Shown: one piece after another, positions 17,315-25,580 of the stretch | Layout: the number at the start of each line of letters is the position of its first letter | Numbering within the stretch: position 1 is the first letter of the stretch | From: Sulfuricella denitrificans skB26 | GTDB lineage: Bacteria > Pseudomonadota > Gammaproteobacteria > Burkholderiales > Sulfuricellaceae | Direction: 5' to 3' | DNA: 64,000 bases | Assembly (NCBI RefSeq): GCF_000297055.2 | Contig: NC_022357.1 | Span: forward strand, 2,367,501 to 2,431,500 | Position numbers and translations under genes: made by a program | The notes under the pieces: model-generated | Seen by the model: only the letters and a program-made list of their open reading frames with translations | What the model was told of the DNA's origin: nothing | Databases searched by the model: none

Positions 17315-19093
17315 ATGTCCGTCCCATACACCTGGACCTCCATCCTCGGCATCGTCCGCGAGCATAAGAAGGATCTGATCAGCGCCCATATCGTCGCCAT
17401 CCTGGCAGCGGTGGCGAGCGTGCCAATTCCGCTCCTGATGCCGCTGCTGGTGGACGAAGTACTTTTGCACCAGCCTGGTCGAATGGTGGCGTGGCTGAAC
17501 AGCCATTTCGCCCCCACTTGGCACGGACCGGCACTGTATATCGGCGGAGTACTGGCGCTGACGCTGGTGCTGCGGCTGACAGCGCTGATCCTGAGCGTAT
17601 GGCACGGCCGCAGCTTCACCTTGATTGCCAAGGATGTGGTCTTCCGCATGCGCGAACAGATGCTGCTGCGTTTGAGCCGCATCGCCATGTCGGAGTACGA
17701 GACGCTGGGCAGCGGTGCAGTCGCTTCCCACTTCGTCAAAGACCTCGATGCGGTGGACAATTTCATCGGCGCCTCGGTGTCAAAATTTCTGGTGGCGCTG
17801 CTGACCATCATCGGCACCGCCATCATCTTGCTGTGGATGCACTGGCAACTGGCGCTGTTCATCCTGCTGCTCAATCCGGCGGTGATCTATTTCACCACGG
17901 TGCTGGGCAAGCGCGTGAAGGATTTGAAGAAGCGTGAAAACAGCGCCTTCGAGTTGTTCCAGCAGGCGCTCACCGAAACTCTGGACGCAATCCAGCAAAT
18001 CCGCGCCATTAACCGCGAACGCCACTACATCAGCCGGGTAATAGACACGGCGCGCGACATCCGCACCCATGCCGCCGCTTTCTCATGGAAAAGCGATGCC
18101 GCTGGGCGGCTGTCGTTCATGGTATTTCTATTCGGCTTCGACGTATTCCGCGCCATCAGCATGCTGATGGTGGTGTATTCCAATCTCAGCATTGGCCAGA
18201 TGATGGCGGTGTTCGGCTACCTCTGGTTCATGATGGGGCCAGTGCAGGAAATCCTCGGCATCCAGTACGCTTTTTATGCCGCCAAGGCGGCTCTGGGGCG
18301 CATCAACCGCCTGCTCGAACTGAAGGAAGAGCCACACTACCCGCACCTGAAGGATCCCTTCACCGGCAAAAACACGGTCGGCGTCGAGGTGGAGAACGTC
18401 TGCTTCAGCTATGGTGAAACGCCTGTGCTCAACGGCGTCAGCCTGACCATCCAGCCGGGAGAAAAAGTGGCGCTGGTAGGAGCTTCCGGCGGCGGCAAGT
18501 CAACCCTGGTGCAGGTAATCCTCGGTCTCTATCCACCCGACTCAGGCACGGTGAATTTCGATGGCGTGCCGATGACCGAAATCGGCATGGAAGTGGTACG
18601 CAGCCACGTCGCCACCGTGCTTCAACATCCGGCACTATTCAACGACACGGTACGCATGAACCTGACTTTGGGACGCGAACTCACCGACGAACAACTGTGG
18701 CAGGCGCTGGAAGTGGCGCAGCTGGCCGTTACCGTACGCGAGTTGCCACACGGCCTCGACACCATCGTCGGCCGCCAGGGCGTGCGCCTCTCCGGCGGCC
18801 AGCGCCAGCGCCTGGCGATCGCGCGCATGGTACTGTGCGACCCTCAAGTCGTCATTCTGGACGAGGCCACCTCGGCGCTCGACGCAGAAACCGAGGCGAA
18901 ACTGCATGACGCGCTGCGCTCGTTTCTGAAAAACCGCACCACGCTGATCATCGCCCACCGCCTCTCCGCTGTAAAACAGGCCGACCGGGCCTATGTCTTC
19001 GACGACGGCCATATCATTGAGGAAGGCGTACACGAGGAACTGATCAAGGGTGATGGGCTTTACAGCCGGCTGTATGGGCGGCTTCAGCACTGA
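17315..19093 (+). CDS. ABC exporter, fused membrane and ATPase domains
   Basis: 592-residue half-transporter (type IV/MsbA-like). Six transmembrane helices occupy about 20-310. The ATPase domain follows, with Walker A GASGGGKST, signature LSGGQRQRLAIAR, Walker B VVILDEATSALD and H-loop IIAHRLS. It probably works as a homodimer in the inner membrane; the cargo (lipid, peptide or glycan) is unknown. It starts 4 bp after the cyclophilin stop and is followed at 9 bp by a small lipoprotein gene, so it belongs to the same operon. Confidence 0.92.
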   Translation: MSVPYTWTSILGIVREHKKDLISAHIVAILAAVASVPIPLLMPLLVDEVLLHQPGRMVAWLNSHFAPTWHGPALYIGGVLALTLVLRLTALILSVWHGRSFTLIAKDVVFRMREQMLLRLSRIAMSEYETLGSGAVASHFVKDLDAVDNFIGASVSKFLVALLTIIGTAIILLWMHWQLALFILLLNPAVIYFTTVLGKRVKDLKKRENSAFELFQQALTETLDAIQQIRAINRERHYISRVIDTARDIRTHAAAFSWKSDAAGRLSFMVFLFGFDVFRAISMLMVVYSNLSIGQMMAVFGYLWFMMGPVQEILGIQYAFYAAKAALGRINRLLELKEEPHYPHLKDPFTGKNTVGVEVENVCFSYGETPVLNGVSLTIQPGEKVALVGASGGGKSTLVQVILGLYPPDSGTVNFDGVPMTEIGMEVVRSHVATVLQHPALFNDTVRMNLTLGRELTDEQLWQALEVAQLAVTVRELPHGLDTIVGRQGVRLSGGQRQRLAIARMVLCDPQVVILDEATSALDAETEAKLHDALRSFLKNRTTLIIAHRLSAVKQADRAYVFDDGHIIEEGVHEELIKGDGLYSRLYGRLQH

Positions 19094-19102
19094 TCGGACA
19101 TC

Positions 19103-19507
19103 ATGCTCAGTAAAATAAAATCCCTCATTCTAATCGTGACCCTGTCCGGCTGCGCGGCCATGCCGTGGACCGACACGCGGGAGGACGCGCTGCGGCAGGA
19201 GGCGGGATACCTGGCCGGGCTGGTCAAGAAAAACAAGATCAACAAGGTGCAGGCCGCGGACCGGCTCAACATCAAGCGCATCAATCTGATCGGCCAGAAC
19301 CCCTACGATGACGAGGTGTTCGCCTATTACCGTCATCTTGCCGGGGAGCGCGACCGCAAGCGCATCGACCAGGACGAGGCCCAGTCGCTGATGCAAAAAA
19401 AACTGTCCGAGGTGCGCGCCCGCTACCGGCAAGACCCAGGAAAATCCGGCAAGACCCCGGTGTTCACCAATTTTATGATGGAGCTGTACGGGCTGCCGTC
19501 ACTGTGA
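19103..19507 (+). CDS. Small predicted lipoprotein
   Basis: 134 residues with a lipoprotein signal: hydrophobic SLILIVTLSGC with lipobox LSGC and acylated Cys at about residue 17, followed by AAMPW. The mature part is charged and helical (KNKINKVQAADRLNIKR, RKRIDQDEAQSLMQKK). Its function is unknown. It follows the ABC exporter by 9 bp and overlaps the next gene (GTGA), so it is part of the envelope operon. Confidence 0.75.
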   Translation: MLSKIKSLILIVTLSGCAAMPWTDTREDALRQEAGYLAGLVKKNKINKVQAADRLNIKRINLIGQNPYDDEVFAYYRHLAGERDRKRIDQDEAQSLMQKKLSEVRARYRQDPGKSGKTPVFTNFMMELYGLPSL

Positions 19508-20404
19508 CCATTTTGGCGACCACCGTATTGCTGATCATTGCCGCAATGGTCGCCGCCTTCCCCTTGCTCGTCCGCATCGGCTTCCGCGCGCCGCGCATCA
19601 TCGAACGGGGCAGTCCGGAACAGTACGGTCTGGCATACCGGGAAGTCTCGATCCCGACCGAGAACGACAAGCATCTGTTCGCCTGGTTTGTCCCGCCTCC
19701 GGCTACCGGCTCCGCTCCGGCCGTGGCCGTGCTGCATGGCTGGTGGCAACGCCGAAATGATGCTGCCGCTGGCGCAACCGCTGCATAGTGCCGGCTATGC
19801 CGTACTCCTGTTCGATTCGCGCAACCATGGCAAGAGCGATAGCGACGACTTTTCTTCCCTGCCGCGCTTCGCCGACGACTTGGAACACGCACTCGACTGG
19901 CTTGCGTTGCAGCCCGATGTGGAGGCCACCAAGCTGGCCGCGCTGGGGCATTCGGTGGGTGCCGCAGCGGCACTGCTGGTCGCATCGCGCCGCCGCGATC
20001 TGGCCGCGGTGACAAGCATTGCCGCCTTTGCCGATCCGGAAAGCATGATGCGGAGATTCCTCACCGCGCATCACGTTCCCTATTTCCCGCTCGGCCGCCC
20101 CGTGCTGTGCTACGTCCAGCACGCCATCGGCCACCGCTTCAGCGACATCGCCCCGCGCAACACCATCCGACAGATCCGTTGCCCGGTGCTGCTGATTCAC
20201 GGCAGCGACGACACCATCGTGCCGGCCGAGGAGGCCATGGAGATCTACGCCCGGCGGTCCGGCGACCAGGTTCGTTTGCTGATCCTGGCCGGCGACCACG
20301 ACTCGTCCCGCGAAGCAGAGCGCCATGCCGATGAATTGATTGATTTCCTCGATCAGGCGATCGATCAGAAAAACGCCGAGCAGTTCAAACTCAGCGCCAT
20401 ATAA
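19504..20404 (+). pseudogene. Alpha/beta hydrolase, frameshifted
   Basis: A GTG at 19504 overlapping the lipoprotein stop opens a frame with a transmembrane anchor and a cap strand up to AVAVLHGW. The homology then continues in the next frame with GGNAEMMLPLAQPL, the nucleophile elbow LGHSVGAA, the acid region LIHGSDDTIVP and the histidine in LAGDHDSS. Around 19741-19747 the DNA reads tgg-tggc where tgg-ggN-ggc is expected, so two bases appear lost. Either the gene is broken or there is a sequence error. If intact it would be a membrane-anchored serine hydrolase of about 299 residues. Confidence 0.72.
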
Positions 20405-20533
20405 TTGTGACGGACCCTTCGTTTCAATACCATCACCACACCGTTTCGGGTAAAAAAACCTATTTATAAACTGCTAGGACCAATCCCAACGCAGGGGATT
20501 ACTGAATGTGGATTCAAAGCAAGGCGATAAAAG

Positions 20534-20551
20534 CGTCGGAATTCTTTACGA
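20534..20551 (+). promoter_or_regulatory. Candidate activator box of the PEP-CTERM regulon (site 1)
   Basis: CGTCGGAATTCTTTACGA, of the form GTCG-N6-TTTAC(G/A), lies about 63 bp upstream of the sigma-54 box at 20614. The same form occurs upstream of the two other sigma-54 boxes in this locus (25115-25134 and 26734-26753). I infer a PrsR-like enhancer site. Confidence 0.5.
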
Positions 20552-20613
20552 TAGTACCTGTAATCCACTTCACACAAAACGCAGGCTACTGAATATGAAT
20601 GAATTAATATAAT

Positions 20614-20631
20614 TGGCATGAAGCATGCTTA
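20614..20631 (+). promoter_or_regulatory. Sigma-54 promoter of PEP-CTERM gene 1
   Basis: TGGCATGAAGCATGCTTA: GG and GC are exactly 10 bp apart, as in the -24/-12 consensus TGGCAC-N5-TTGC. It lies 73 bp before the start codon. It is nearly identical to the box upstream of the second PEP-CTERM gene (26626-26643). Confidence 0.7.
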
Positions 20632-20703
20632 TCATCAATACAAGTGGCCGGAACTCGGCCCCAAAGCTCCCTGCTTAAACACTTGCTCTGTCTGGAGGAC
20701 ATC

Positions 20704-21426
20704 ATGAAACTCAATAAACTTGCTACCGCCACCGCGTTGGCCGCCACGCTGATTACCAGCAGCAGCGCTTTCGCACTCGCCATTACGCCTACTGTCTCCT
20801 TCAATCCTGGCACAACGCTGAATACCACCGGCATAAGCACCTTCACGACAAGCGGGGCGCAAATGGCAGGTATGTTGGTAACAGCCTATTTCAGTGGCGG
20901 CACAAGTGAAAGCGTTTCCTGGGCTGCCGGTGTCGGTAGTGCTGGGGCCGCAACCGGCACTAATTGGTCCCTGGGTTTTGCGGGTGCCACAACTTTTAGC
21001 CCCTTCTGGGAATTGCTGACTACCGGCAATTTGTCTGCCGACATCACACGACTGGTCATTGATGCTCAACCTGGCGATACGATTTTTGACACTATTACGG
21101 GTATTGAAACAACGCCTGGTTCTGCGCAGGGCTGGCCTTTCTCGGATGTCGACGGCCCTGCCGGCTTGGGTGTAACGGCTGCCTATTTGAACCAGGTAGC
21201 GCTTAACGGTACGGTTTATGGAGATCTATTTACCGTGCTGGATATCGGTTTTTTCACAGCAACCGGTGCGGCTGGCGGATTGGGCGCAAATAGCCGGCTG
21301 ATTTTTACGGCTGACACAGACAACACTACTGTCCGGGGTGACCTCAATCCCATCCCAGAGCCCGCCACCTTGGCTCTGCTTGGTCTGGGTCTGTTCGGTC
21401 TGGGCGCCATGCGCCGCAAGGCCTGA
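20704..21426 (+). CDS. PEP-CTERM sorting-domain protein
   Basis: 240 residues from ATG 20704, which has a good ribosome site (CTGGAGGACATC); a longer frame to 20644 is less likely. A signal peptide (ends SSSAFA) precedes a low-cysteine, Gly/Thr/Ala-rich extracellular region. The C-terminus carries the sorting signal: PEPATLALLGLGLFGLGAMRRKA, that is PEP, hydrophobic helix and basic tail (given in parts). Such proteins are cleaved by exosortase and anchored or released with exopolysaccharide. The exosortase itself is not in the window. A terminator follows directly. Confidence 0.9.
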   Translation: MKLNKLATATALAATLITSSSAFALAITPTVSFNPGTTLNTTGISTFTTSGAQMAGMLVTAYFSGGTSESVSWAAGVGSAGAATGTNWSLGFAGATTFSPFWELLTTGNLSADITRLVIDAQPGDTIFDTITGIETTPGSAQGWPFSDVDGPAGLGVTAAYLNQVALNGTVYGDLFTVLDIGFFTATGAAGGLGANSRLIFTADTDNTTVRGDLNPIPEPATLALLGLGLFGLGAMRRKA

Positions 21427-21455
21427 AACACTCACTGTCGAAAAATCTGACAGTC

Positions 21456-21483
21456 AACGGCGGCCAGCAGGCCGCCGTTTTTA
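21456..21483 (+). terminator. Rho-independent terminator of PEP-CTERM gene 1
   Basis: AACGGCGGCC-agca-GGCCGCCGTT followed by TTTT. A 10 bp GC-rich stem with a 4 nt loop and T-tail, 30 bp after the stop codon. Confidence 0.9.
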
Positions 21484-21798
21484 TTGTCTGGCCGAACAGT
21501 TCCTATCTCCACTGCCGTTCTCGGCGACGAGCAGACTCACCCCATGTATGGCGGTGGCGTTAACTATACAGCGCTCTGGAATTTGGAGCTGTTCGTGGAC
21601 GTCACGCCAAATACTGCTCAGACGTGGAGAGCCTCATTTGAGCAGTTTGGGCCTGCAAACTACAATGCCTCTGGTCCACGAATTCTTGAACTTGATGGTT
21701 ACGCATGCGCGGGTCCGGTGCCGGAACCAGCAACCCTTCTTCTCCTGAGTCTAGATCTGACGGGTATACCGGGAATCCGCAGAAAGATGAAAAGATAG
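21484..21798 (+). pseudogene. PEP-CTERM protein remnant
   Basis: An open frame of about 104 codons that ends in a PEP-CTERM-like tail (VPEPATLLLLSL, then IPGIRRKMKR) and contains WNLELFVDVTPNTAQTW. It has no signal peptide, no ribosome site and begins inside the terminator of the upstream gene, so it is best read as the 3' remnant of a second PEP-CTERM gene. The tail lacks the usual glycine run. Confidence 0.55.
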
Positions 21799-21822
21799 AT
21801 GCATCAATTGTTTCAAAAATCA

Positions 21823-21854
21823 AAAGGCAGAGCCTCTATGCAGGTTCTGCCTTT
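21823..21854. terminator. Bidirectional terminator hairpin
   Basis: AAAGGCAGAGCCT-ctatgc-(A)GGTTCTGCCTTT, a 13 bp stem with one G-U pair. On the minus strand it is followed by T-rich sequence, so it can end the HPr-rel-A operon that stops at 21916. Confidence 0.65.
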
Positions 21855-21915
21855 CTTGTGCGTTGTTCCGCACGCAATGCGCTTCGCTTCTTGGTTCTCT
21901 TACCCAGATTAGCCC

Positions 21916-22995
21916 TTACGAGCGTTTGGGCGACAGGAAAGCTTTGTGGAACAGGTGGTAAATGAGCTGCCAAGGCGACATGCGCAGCCAGTGTGCGCGT
22001 ACATAGAGCAGCCAGCGGGCGGTGCCTGTCAGCCAATCGGAACAGCTCGGGTGAATAGGGGCGAGCGCGCGGCCGTAAAGTGCGTCCATGATGGCTACCA
22101 ATAGCCAAGAAGGCCTGGACACTGCCTGGTTGATAGCGGCAGATTCAGGGATGGGCGTGCCAAGCACCAGATTAGCATAACGCAGCGCATAAAAAAGAGG
22201 GCGAGTGAGTTCCAGTTCCTGCGCTCGACTCACTAGCGCTGACCAGAATGACGGCGAATCGCCGAAGTGACGCAGCAGGCTATCCAGGTCGGCGAGGTCG
22301 CGCAACCCGTGATCCAGCTCGCCTTCATGAAACAAATGGGTGGCGCTATGTAGCACCATGTCTACCGGCGCTAACACTTTGATGGACTGATCTTCCCCAA
22401 CCGGCACGGCGGCTTCAATTAATTTAACGGGGTCCGGATGAACGCGTGCACTTTCCGGCAGAATATTGTGGTGCACGTCCAGTACGCTTTGGCGCTTAAG
22501 GTGCATCATGGGCGGCAGTTCGTGCATCCAGATCCGGTAATAGCGCTGGTCGTAGGCATCGTGATGGCTACTGGCCCAGCCGTGGAGGCGCAGCGCGGCC
22601 TCTGCCTGATTGAGTTGGCCTTTGGGAACGAGGATATCCACATCTGAAAAAATGCGCCCTCTTGACGGTGGCAGGTCTGCCATGAGATAGGCTGCGCCTT
22701 TGAGCATGATGACCTGAAGGTCGATGGTTGCCAGCGCCTTACGAAGACAGAGAGTTTCCCATCGTATCGCTTGAGCATGTCGTTGGACCACGGTGTCTGC
22801 TGATTCCAGGTGTGCGCGGGGTCTGGCCGGAATACTGTCGATCAGACCTTGATCATCGAGCATGGTGTAGATGCGCGCCAGCAAATCGGCATGCCTTGCC
22901 TGGCGTATCAGCAGATCCCATTCGGTGTGGCTAAGCGATACAGCAGTTTTGGGTTGCCGCAGCACTTGCGCCACCAGGTTGTGTGTGGCCTTCAT
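21916..22995 (-). CDS. Nucleotidyltransferase family protein of the HPr-rel-A cassette
   Basis: 359 residues. The nucleotidyltransferase core is VIMLKGAAYLM followed by GRIFSDVDILVP, the G-x-S-D-x-D type metal site of pol-beta-like transferases (NTP_transf_5 type). Downstream helices contain HSATHLFHEGELDHGLRDLADLD. It may transfer a nucleotide or phosphoryl group to a small molecule or peptide; the substrate is unknown. Its ATG overlaps the TGA of the HprK-like gene. It is the last gene of the operon starting at 24913. Confidence 0.85.
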   Translation of the reverse strand: MKATHNLVAQVLRQPKTAVSLSHTEWDLLIRQARHADLLARIYTMLDDQGLIDSIPARPRAHLESADTVVQRHAQAIRWETLCLRKALATIDLQVIMLKGAAYLMADLPPSRGRIFSDVDILVPKGQLNQAEAALRLHGWASSHHDAYDQRYYRIWMHELPPMMHLKRQSVLDVHHNILPESARVHPDPVKLIEAAVPVGEDQSIKVLAPVDMVLHSATHLFHEGELDHGLRDLADLDSLLRHFGDSPSFWSALVSRAQELELTRPLFYALRYANLVLGTPIPESAAINQAVSRPSWLLVAIMDALYGRALAPIHPSCSDWLTGTARWLLYVRAHWLRMSPWQLIYHLFHKAFLSPKRS

Positions 22996-23906
22996 GGGGC
23001 GGGGAGCTTCAGGTCGGCAAAGACAGCAACGGCCTCGTCGAGGTTACTGTAGGTGAATTCGTAGCAATCGCACGCGTCGATCAGGTTTTCCATCATTTGA
23101 AAACCCTGTGGGCCAAGCTGGCTATAGTTAAATGCGCTCTCCACCATGCGCATAAAAGCGCGGGCCTTGGGTTGCGGTTCCAGGCGCGTGACTGCTCCGG
23201 GTTGGTACTTGGGAAAAACAATCCAGGCAGGCCGAGCGGTTACGTGGCTTTGCACGACGCTCCCGGCGGGCGGTTTCATGTGAGCAACCGTCCCTTTCAT
23301 CGTGTCGCGCACCTCGCGGCTAAGGACTGCGCCCGGCTCAAATTTCCGGATCACGTGTATGGATTCATTCTTGAGGCTCACGGGGCGGCACAACGGAACG
23401 AGTGCGTTGTCTGCTTTGTCGATCAGGGCGAGTTCATCAGAGAGCAGGCGCCACTCACGGTTGATTAAAGCGGCGCACAAGGTGCTTTTCCCTGCGCCGG
23501 GCGGAGCCGGCATGATCACGGCACCACCCTGTTTTTCCATAACCGCAGCATGCAGGATGAGATACTGATGTGAGTGTCCTGATACGCACCAATTCATTCC
23601 CCATTCGAGCATCGGGAAAGCTTGGTCCAAAGGCAGGGGCTTGAAGGGGATTCGACCATCAAAAGAAAATAAAACCTGAGGACGAAACCAACGCCGCAAA
23701 TTTCCAGGCGGGGTAAGACAGACGTGGAAATCGGCAAAGCCGGTTTCTTCAGCTATCGGGTAGTCCGCATAGAGCAGACCGATGCCCTCCGCCACACTGC
23801 GGATCGAGGTTTGTATATGTGTAATGAAGGGGCCGGCCTGGAGGAATAATCCCGCTTCTTTGAGCCGGGAACCAAGCTCCGAGGGTGTTAACGCAGAAAC
23901 ATTCAA
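22992..23906 (-). CDS. HprK-related kinase A (HPr-rel-A system)
   Basis: 304 residues from a TTG start that overlaps the TGA of the PqqD-like gene (TTGA). The Walker A APPGAGKST (134-142) follows an HPr-kinase-like strand HAAVMEKQGGAVIMP. The next acid motif is LLSDELALID (155-164). The family is related to HPr kinase/phosphorylase but the HPr partner is absent. From memory it defines a cassette with a PqqD-like protein and a nucleotidyltransferase, often in exosortase genomes. Here the four genes are contiguous. The phosphorylated target is unknown. Confidence 0.87.
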   Translation of the reverse strand: MNVSALTPSELGSRLKEAGLFLQAGPFITHIQTSIRSVAEGIGLLYADYPIAEETGFADFHVCLTPPGNLRRWFRPQVLFSFDGRIPFKPLPLDQAFPMLEWGMNWCVSGHSHQYLILHAAVMEKQGGAVIMPAPPGAGKSTLCAALINREWRLLSDELALIDKADNALVPLCRPVSLKNESIHVIRKFEPGAVLSREVRDTMKGTVAHMKPPAGSVVQSHVTARPAWIVFPKYQPGAVTRLEPQPKARAFMRMVESAFNYSQLGPQGFQMMENLIDACDCYEFTYSNLDEAVAVFADLKLPAP

Positions 23907-24193
23907 AGTTGAGTATGTTCGATAATGCCAAGACTATCGAAATCCGTAAGAATTTGTTCTATGAAAAATACGAACTCATCATCCGGCTCAATTTGCTGCA
24001 ATGGGGCAATCCATTCGGCCAGGCTTACTGTATCCGCAGGCGCTTGCTGCAATTTCAGTAGCACCTGTGCCGCAGCCAGGCCGAGCAGATGGGTATCCCC
24101 CGTAGCGCCGTTGTAGACGACGAACTCATCGCCCCAGGAATGGTAAAGCAGTTCGTTTTCGGCGGCTACTTGCCACTTCTGATTTAAGCGCAT
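23903..24193 (-). CDS. PqqD-like peptide chaperone of the HPr-rel-A cassette
   Basis: 96 residues. The fold pattern fits PqqD: an N-terminal strand pair (LLYHSWGDEFVVYNGATGDTHLLG), then AAQVLLKLQQ and a C-terminal helical part (IEQILTDFDSLGIIEHTQL). PqqD-type domains bind leader peptides of ribosomally made precursors. This suggests that the upstream 218-residue product, or an unseen peptide, is recognised and modified. ATG with coupling to the kinase downstream; 63 bp after the upstream gene. Confidence 0.85.
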   Translation of the reverse strand: MRLNQKWQVAAENELLYHSWGDEFVVYNGATGDTHLLGLAAAQVLLKLQQAPADTVSLAEWIAPLQQIEPDDEFVFFIEQILTDFDSLGIIEHTQL

Positions 24194-24256
24194 TCAGTAT
24201 TTTAATACGGGCCGACCGCTGATGTCTCTGCGAAGGGGGAGAGGCTCAGGAATATA

Positions 24257-24913
24257 TCAAAGAGTCATCGTGGTTTTCAAATAGGTTACGATGTCTGCGC
24301 CGTACCACTTTATGCCGGCGCTCGGCTCATAATAGCCTTTAGAGGCCCAATCGTTGAACATGTCTTTCACGGCCTGTTCAGTCAGCACGGGACTCGTCCA
24401 ACCCATTTTTGCATTCAGGAGCGCGGAGACGATGTGTGCGCCCAACTGGTCAGGGTCCCCGCCCCCCCCCAGCCAAATCACCTTAAACATAGTGTAATTG
24501 TAGTAAATCGACCCACCGCCGCTGCAATTAAATTTATTTCTAAACAGGGTGGCGTTGGTAGTCGTCCAGTTTTCGGGATGATTGCAGTAATTCGCGTCAC
24601 CTACACATGTTCCTGCCTTGTATGGCAGAGGCCATTCCTCAGGTTTGTTGCCCCAGTAGCCTGGCGTACGACCCATACACGTTGTGGGCTGTCCATGCGA
24701 GCTGACATTGCCGGACTGGAAACCGGATGGTGACTGACATGCCCACGCGCCCAGCACCGGTCGACTGGCGAGGGTAATAATCACCCCTCCTGCTGCTAAC
24801 CCCGATTTGCCAAAGCGCCTGCGCGATTCATCAACAGATTGCGCTGGAGAGGTGGCACCCTGTGGCAGGCTTTGTTCCACCACCTTGCCATCTGGATGTT
24901 CTTTTGTGGTCAT
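24257..24913 (-). CDS. Tat-type secreted protein, putative substrate of the HPr-rel-A cassette
   Basis: 218 residues with a strong ribosome site (AAGGAGAGTACGTC). After about 30 hydrophilic residues comes a twin-arginine-like signal, RRRFGKSGLAAGGVIITLAS (31-50). The mature part is Cys- and Trp-containing with GRTPGYWGNKPEEW (81-94), a GYWKNH-like motif of secreted proteins, and a C-terminal part that includes SALLNAKMGW and GYYEPSAGIKWYGADIV. It is the first gene of the operon and has its own sigma-54 promoter. The PqqD-like and kinase genes behind it make it a candidate target for modification, which is inference. Confidence 0.8.
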   Translation of the reverse strand: MTTKEHPDGKVVEQSLPQGATSPAQSVDESRRRFGKSGLAAGGVIITLASRPVLGAWACQSPSGFQSGNVSSHGQPTTCMGRTPGYWGNKPEEWPLPYKAGTCVGDANYCNHPENWTTTNATLFRNKFNCSGGGSIYYNYTMFKVIWLGGGGDPDQLGAHIVSALLNAKMGWTSPVLTEQAVKDMFNDWASKGYYEPSAGIKWYGADIVTYLKTTMTL

Positions 24914-25014
24914 GACGTACTCTCCTTGATAAGGTCACTTCCTAACCCGCGTACTTTGCTCTGTAGGCCTATGAGTCATGGTATGAGGAAATATTGTACT
25001 GATTATTCAATATA

Positions 25015-25032
25015 TGAGCAAAATTCGTACCA
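25015..25032 (-). promoter_or_regulatory. Sigma-54 promoter of the HPr-rel-A operon
   Basis: On the minus strand TGGTACGAATTTTGCTCA, with GG and GC 10 bp apart and a TTGCT -12 element; 102 bp before ATG 24913. It is close to the consensus TGGCACG-N4-TTGC(A/T). Confidence 0.7.
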
Positions 25033-25114
25033 TCTCTCTACGTAACCCCATATCACCCAAATAATCAGTGTATTAGACATATGCTTGATTCCGTATTACG
25101 CATCATACCTCAAT

Positions 25115-25134
25115 CAGTGTAAACTTTTTCGACA
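25115..25134 (-). promoter_or_regulatory. Candidate activator box of the PEP-CTERM regulon (site 3)
   Basis: On the minus strand TGTCGAAAAAGTTTACACTG, of the form TGTCG-N6-TTTACA. It lies 83 bp upstream of the sigma-54 box at 25015-25032, matching the distance and form of sites 1 and 2. Confidence 0.55.
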
Positions 25135-25479
25135 CCCACCTATTTTAAGAAGAAGTTGTCCAACGAGGTGAGACGAATTGGGCGATGGGTACACTGAGTT
25201 CATGCCCATCCCTTAACATTAGCGGCTAGCTAATTTAAATGTAGTCGTATCTGGAACATCGTACAAGGTAGATATCGGATCGCCGGCAATCCGTAATGTA
25301 ATAAATCCCGACATTCAACACGATAAAATAAAAGCAAATGGAGTTTAAGACTCCAATGGCACCAAAACTTAAAACCTGTTTCCAGAAGTGGCTGCTGCCG
25401 CTTTAGCAGCGGCGCACGCACAATTTGACGCGGCTTAGGGAAATGGCTCGACAGATTCAACAACTCAGGCCTGAGAAAT
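25135..25479. other. AT-rich intergenic stretch, no supported gene
   Basis: About 345 bp between the HPr-rel-A operon promoter and the second PEP-CTERM gene's terminator. A 77-codon frame on the minus strand (25230-25463) lacks a ribosome site and any recognisable motif. It has lower GC than the surroundings. Confidence 0.5.
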
Positions 25480-25511
25480 GAAAAACCCTGCCGTCAGAAA
25501 AAACAGCAGGG
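25480..25511 (-). terminator. Terminator of PEP-CTERM gene 2
   Basis: Stem CCCTGC/GCAGGG (25486-25491 with 25506-25511) with a T-run on the minus strand (complement of AAAAA at 25481-25485). It lies 70 bp after the stop of the gene ending at 25581. Confidence 0.65.
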
Positions 25512-25580
25512 AAAGTTTGGTTTTACCTTTGACACGGAACCGGCAAGTGAATGGCCCCGTTTATTCTCTACAGATAAGCC

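Noticed and set aside
25230-25463. 77-codon minus-strand frame
   Set aside because: No ribosome site, no motif, in an AT-rich intergenic region with random composition.
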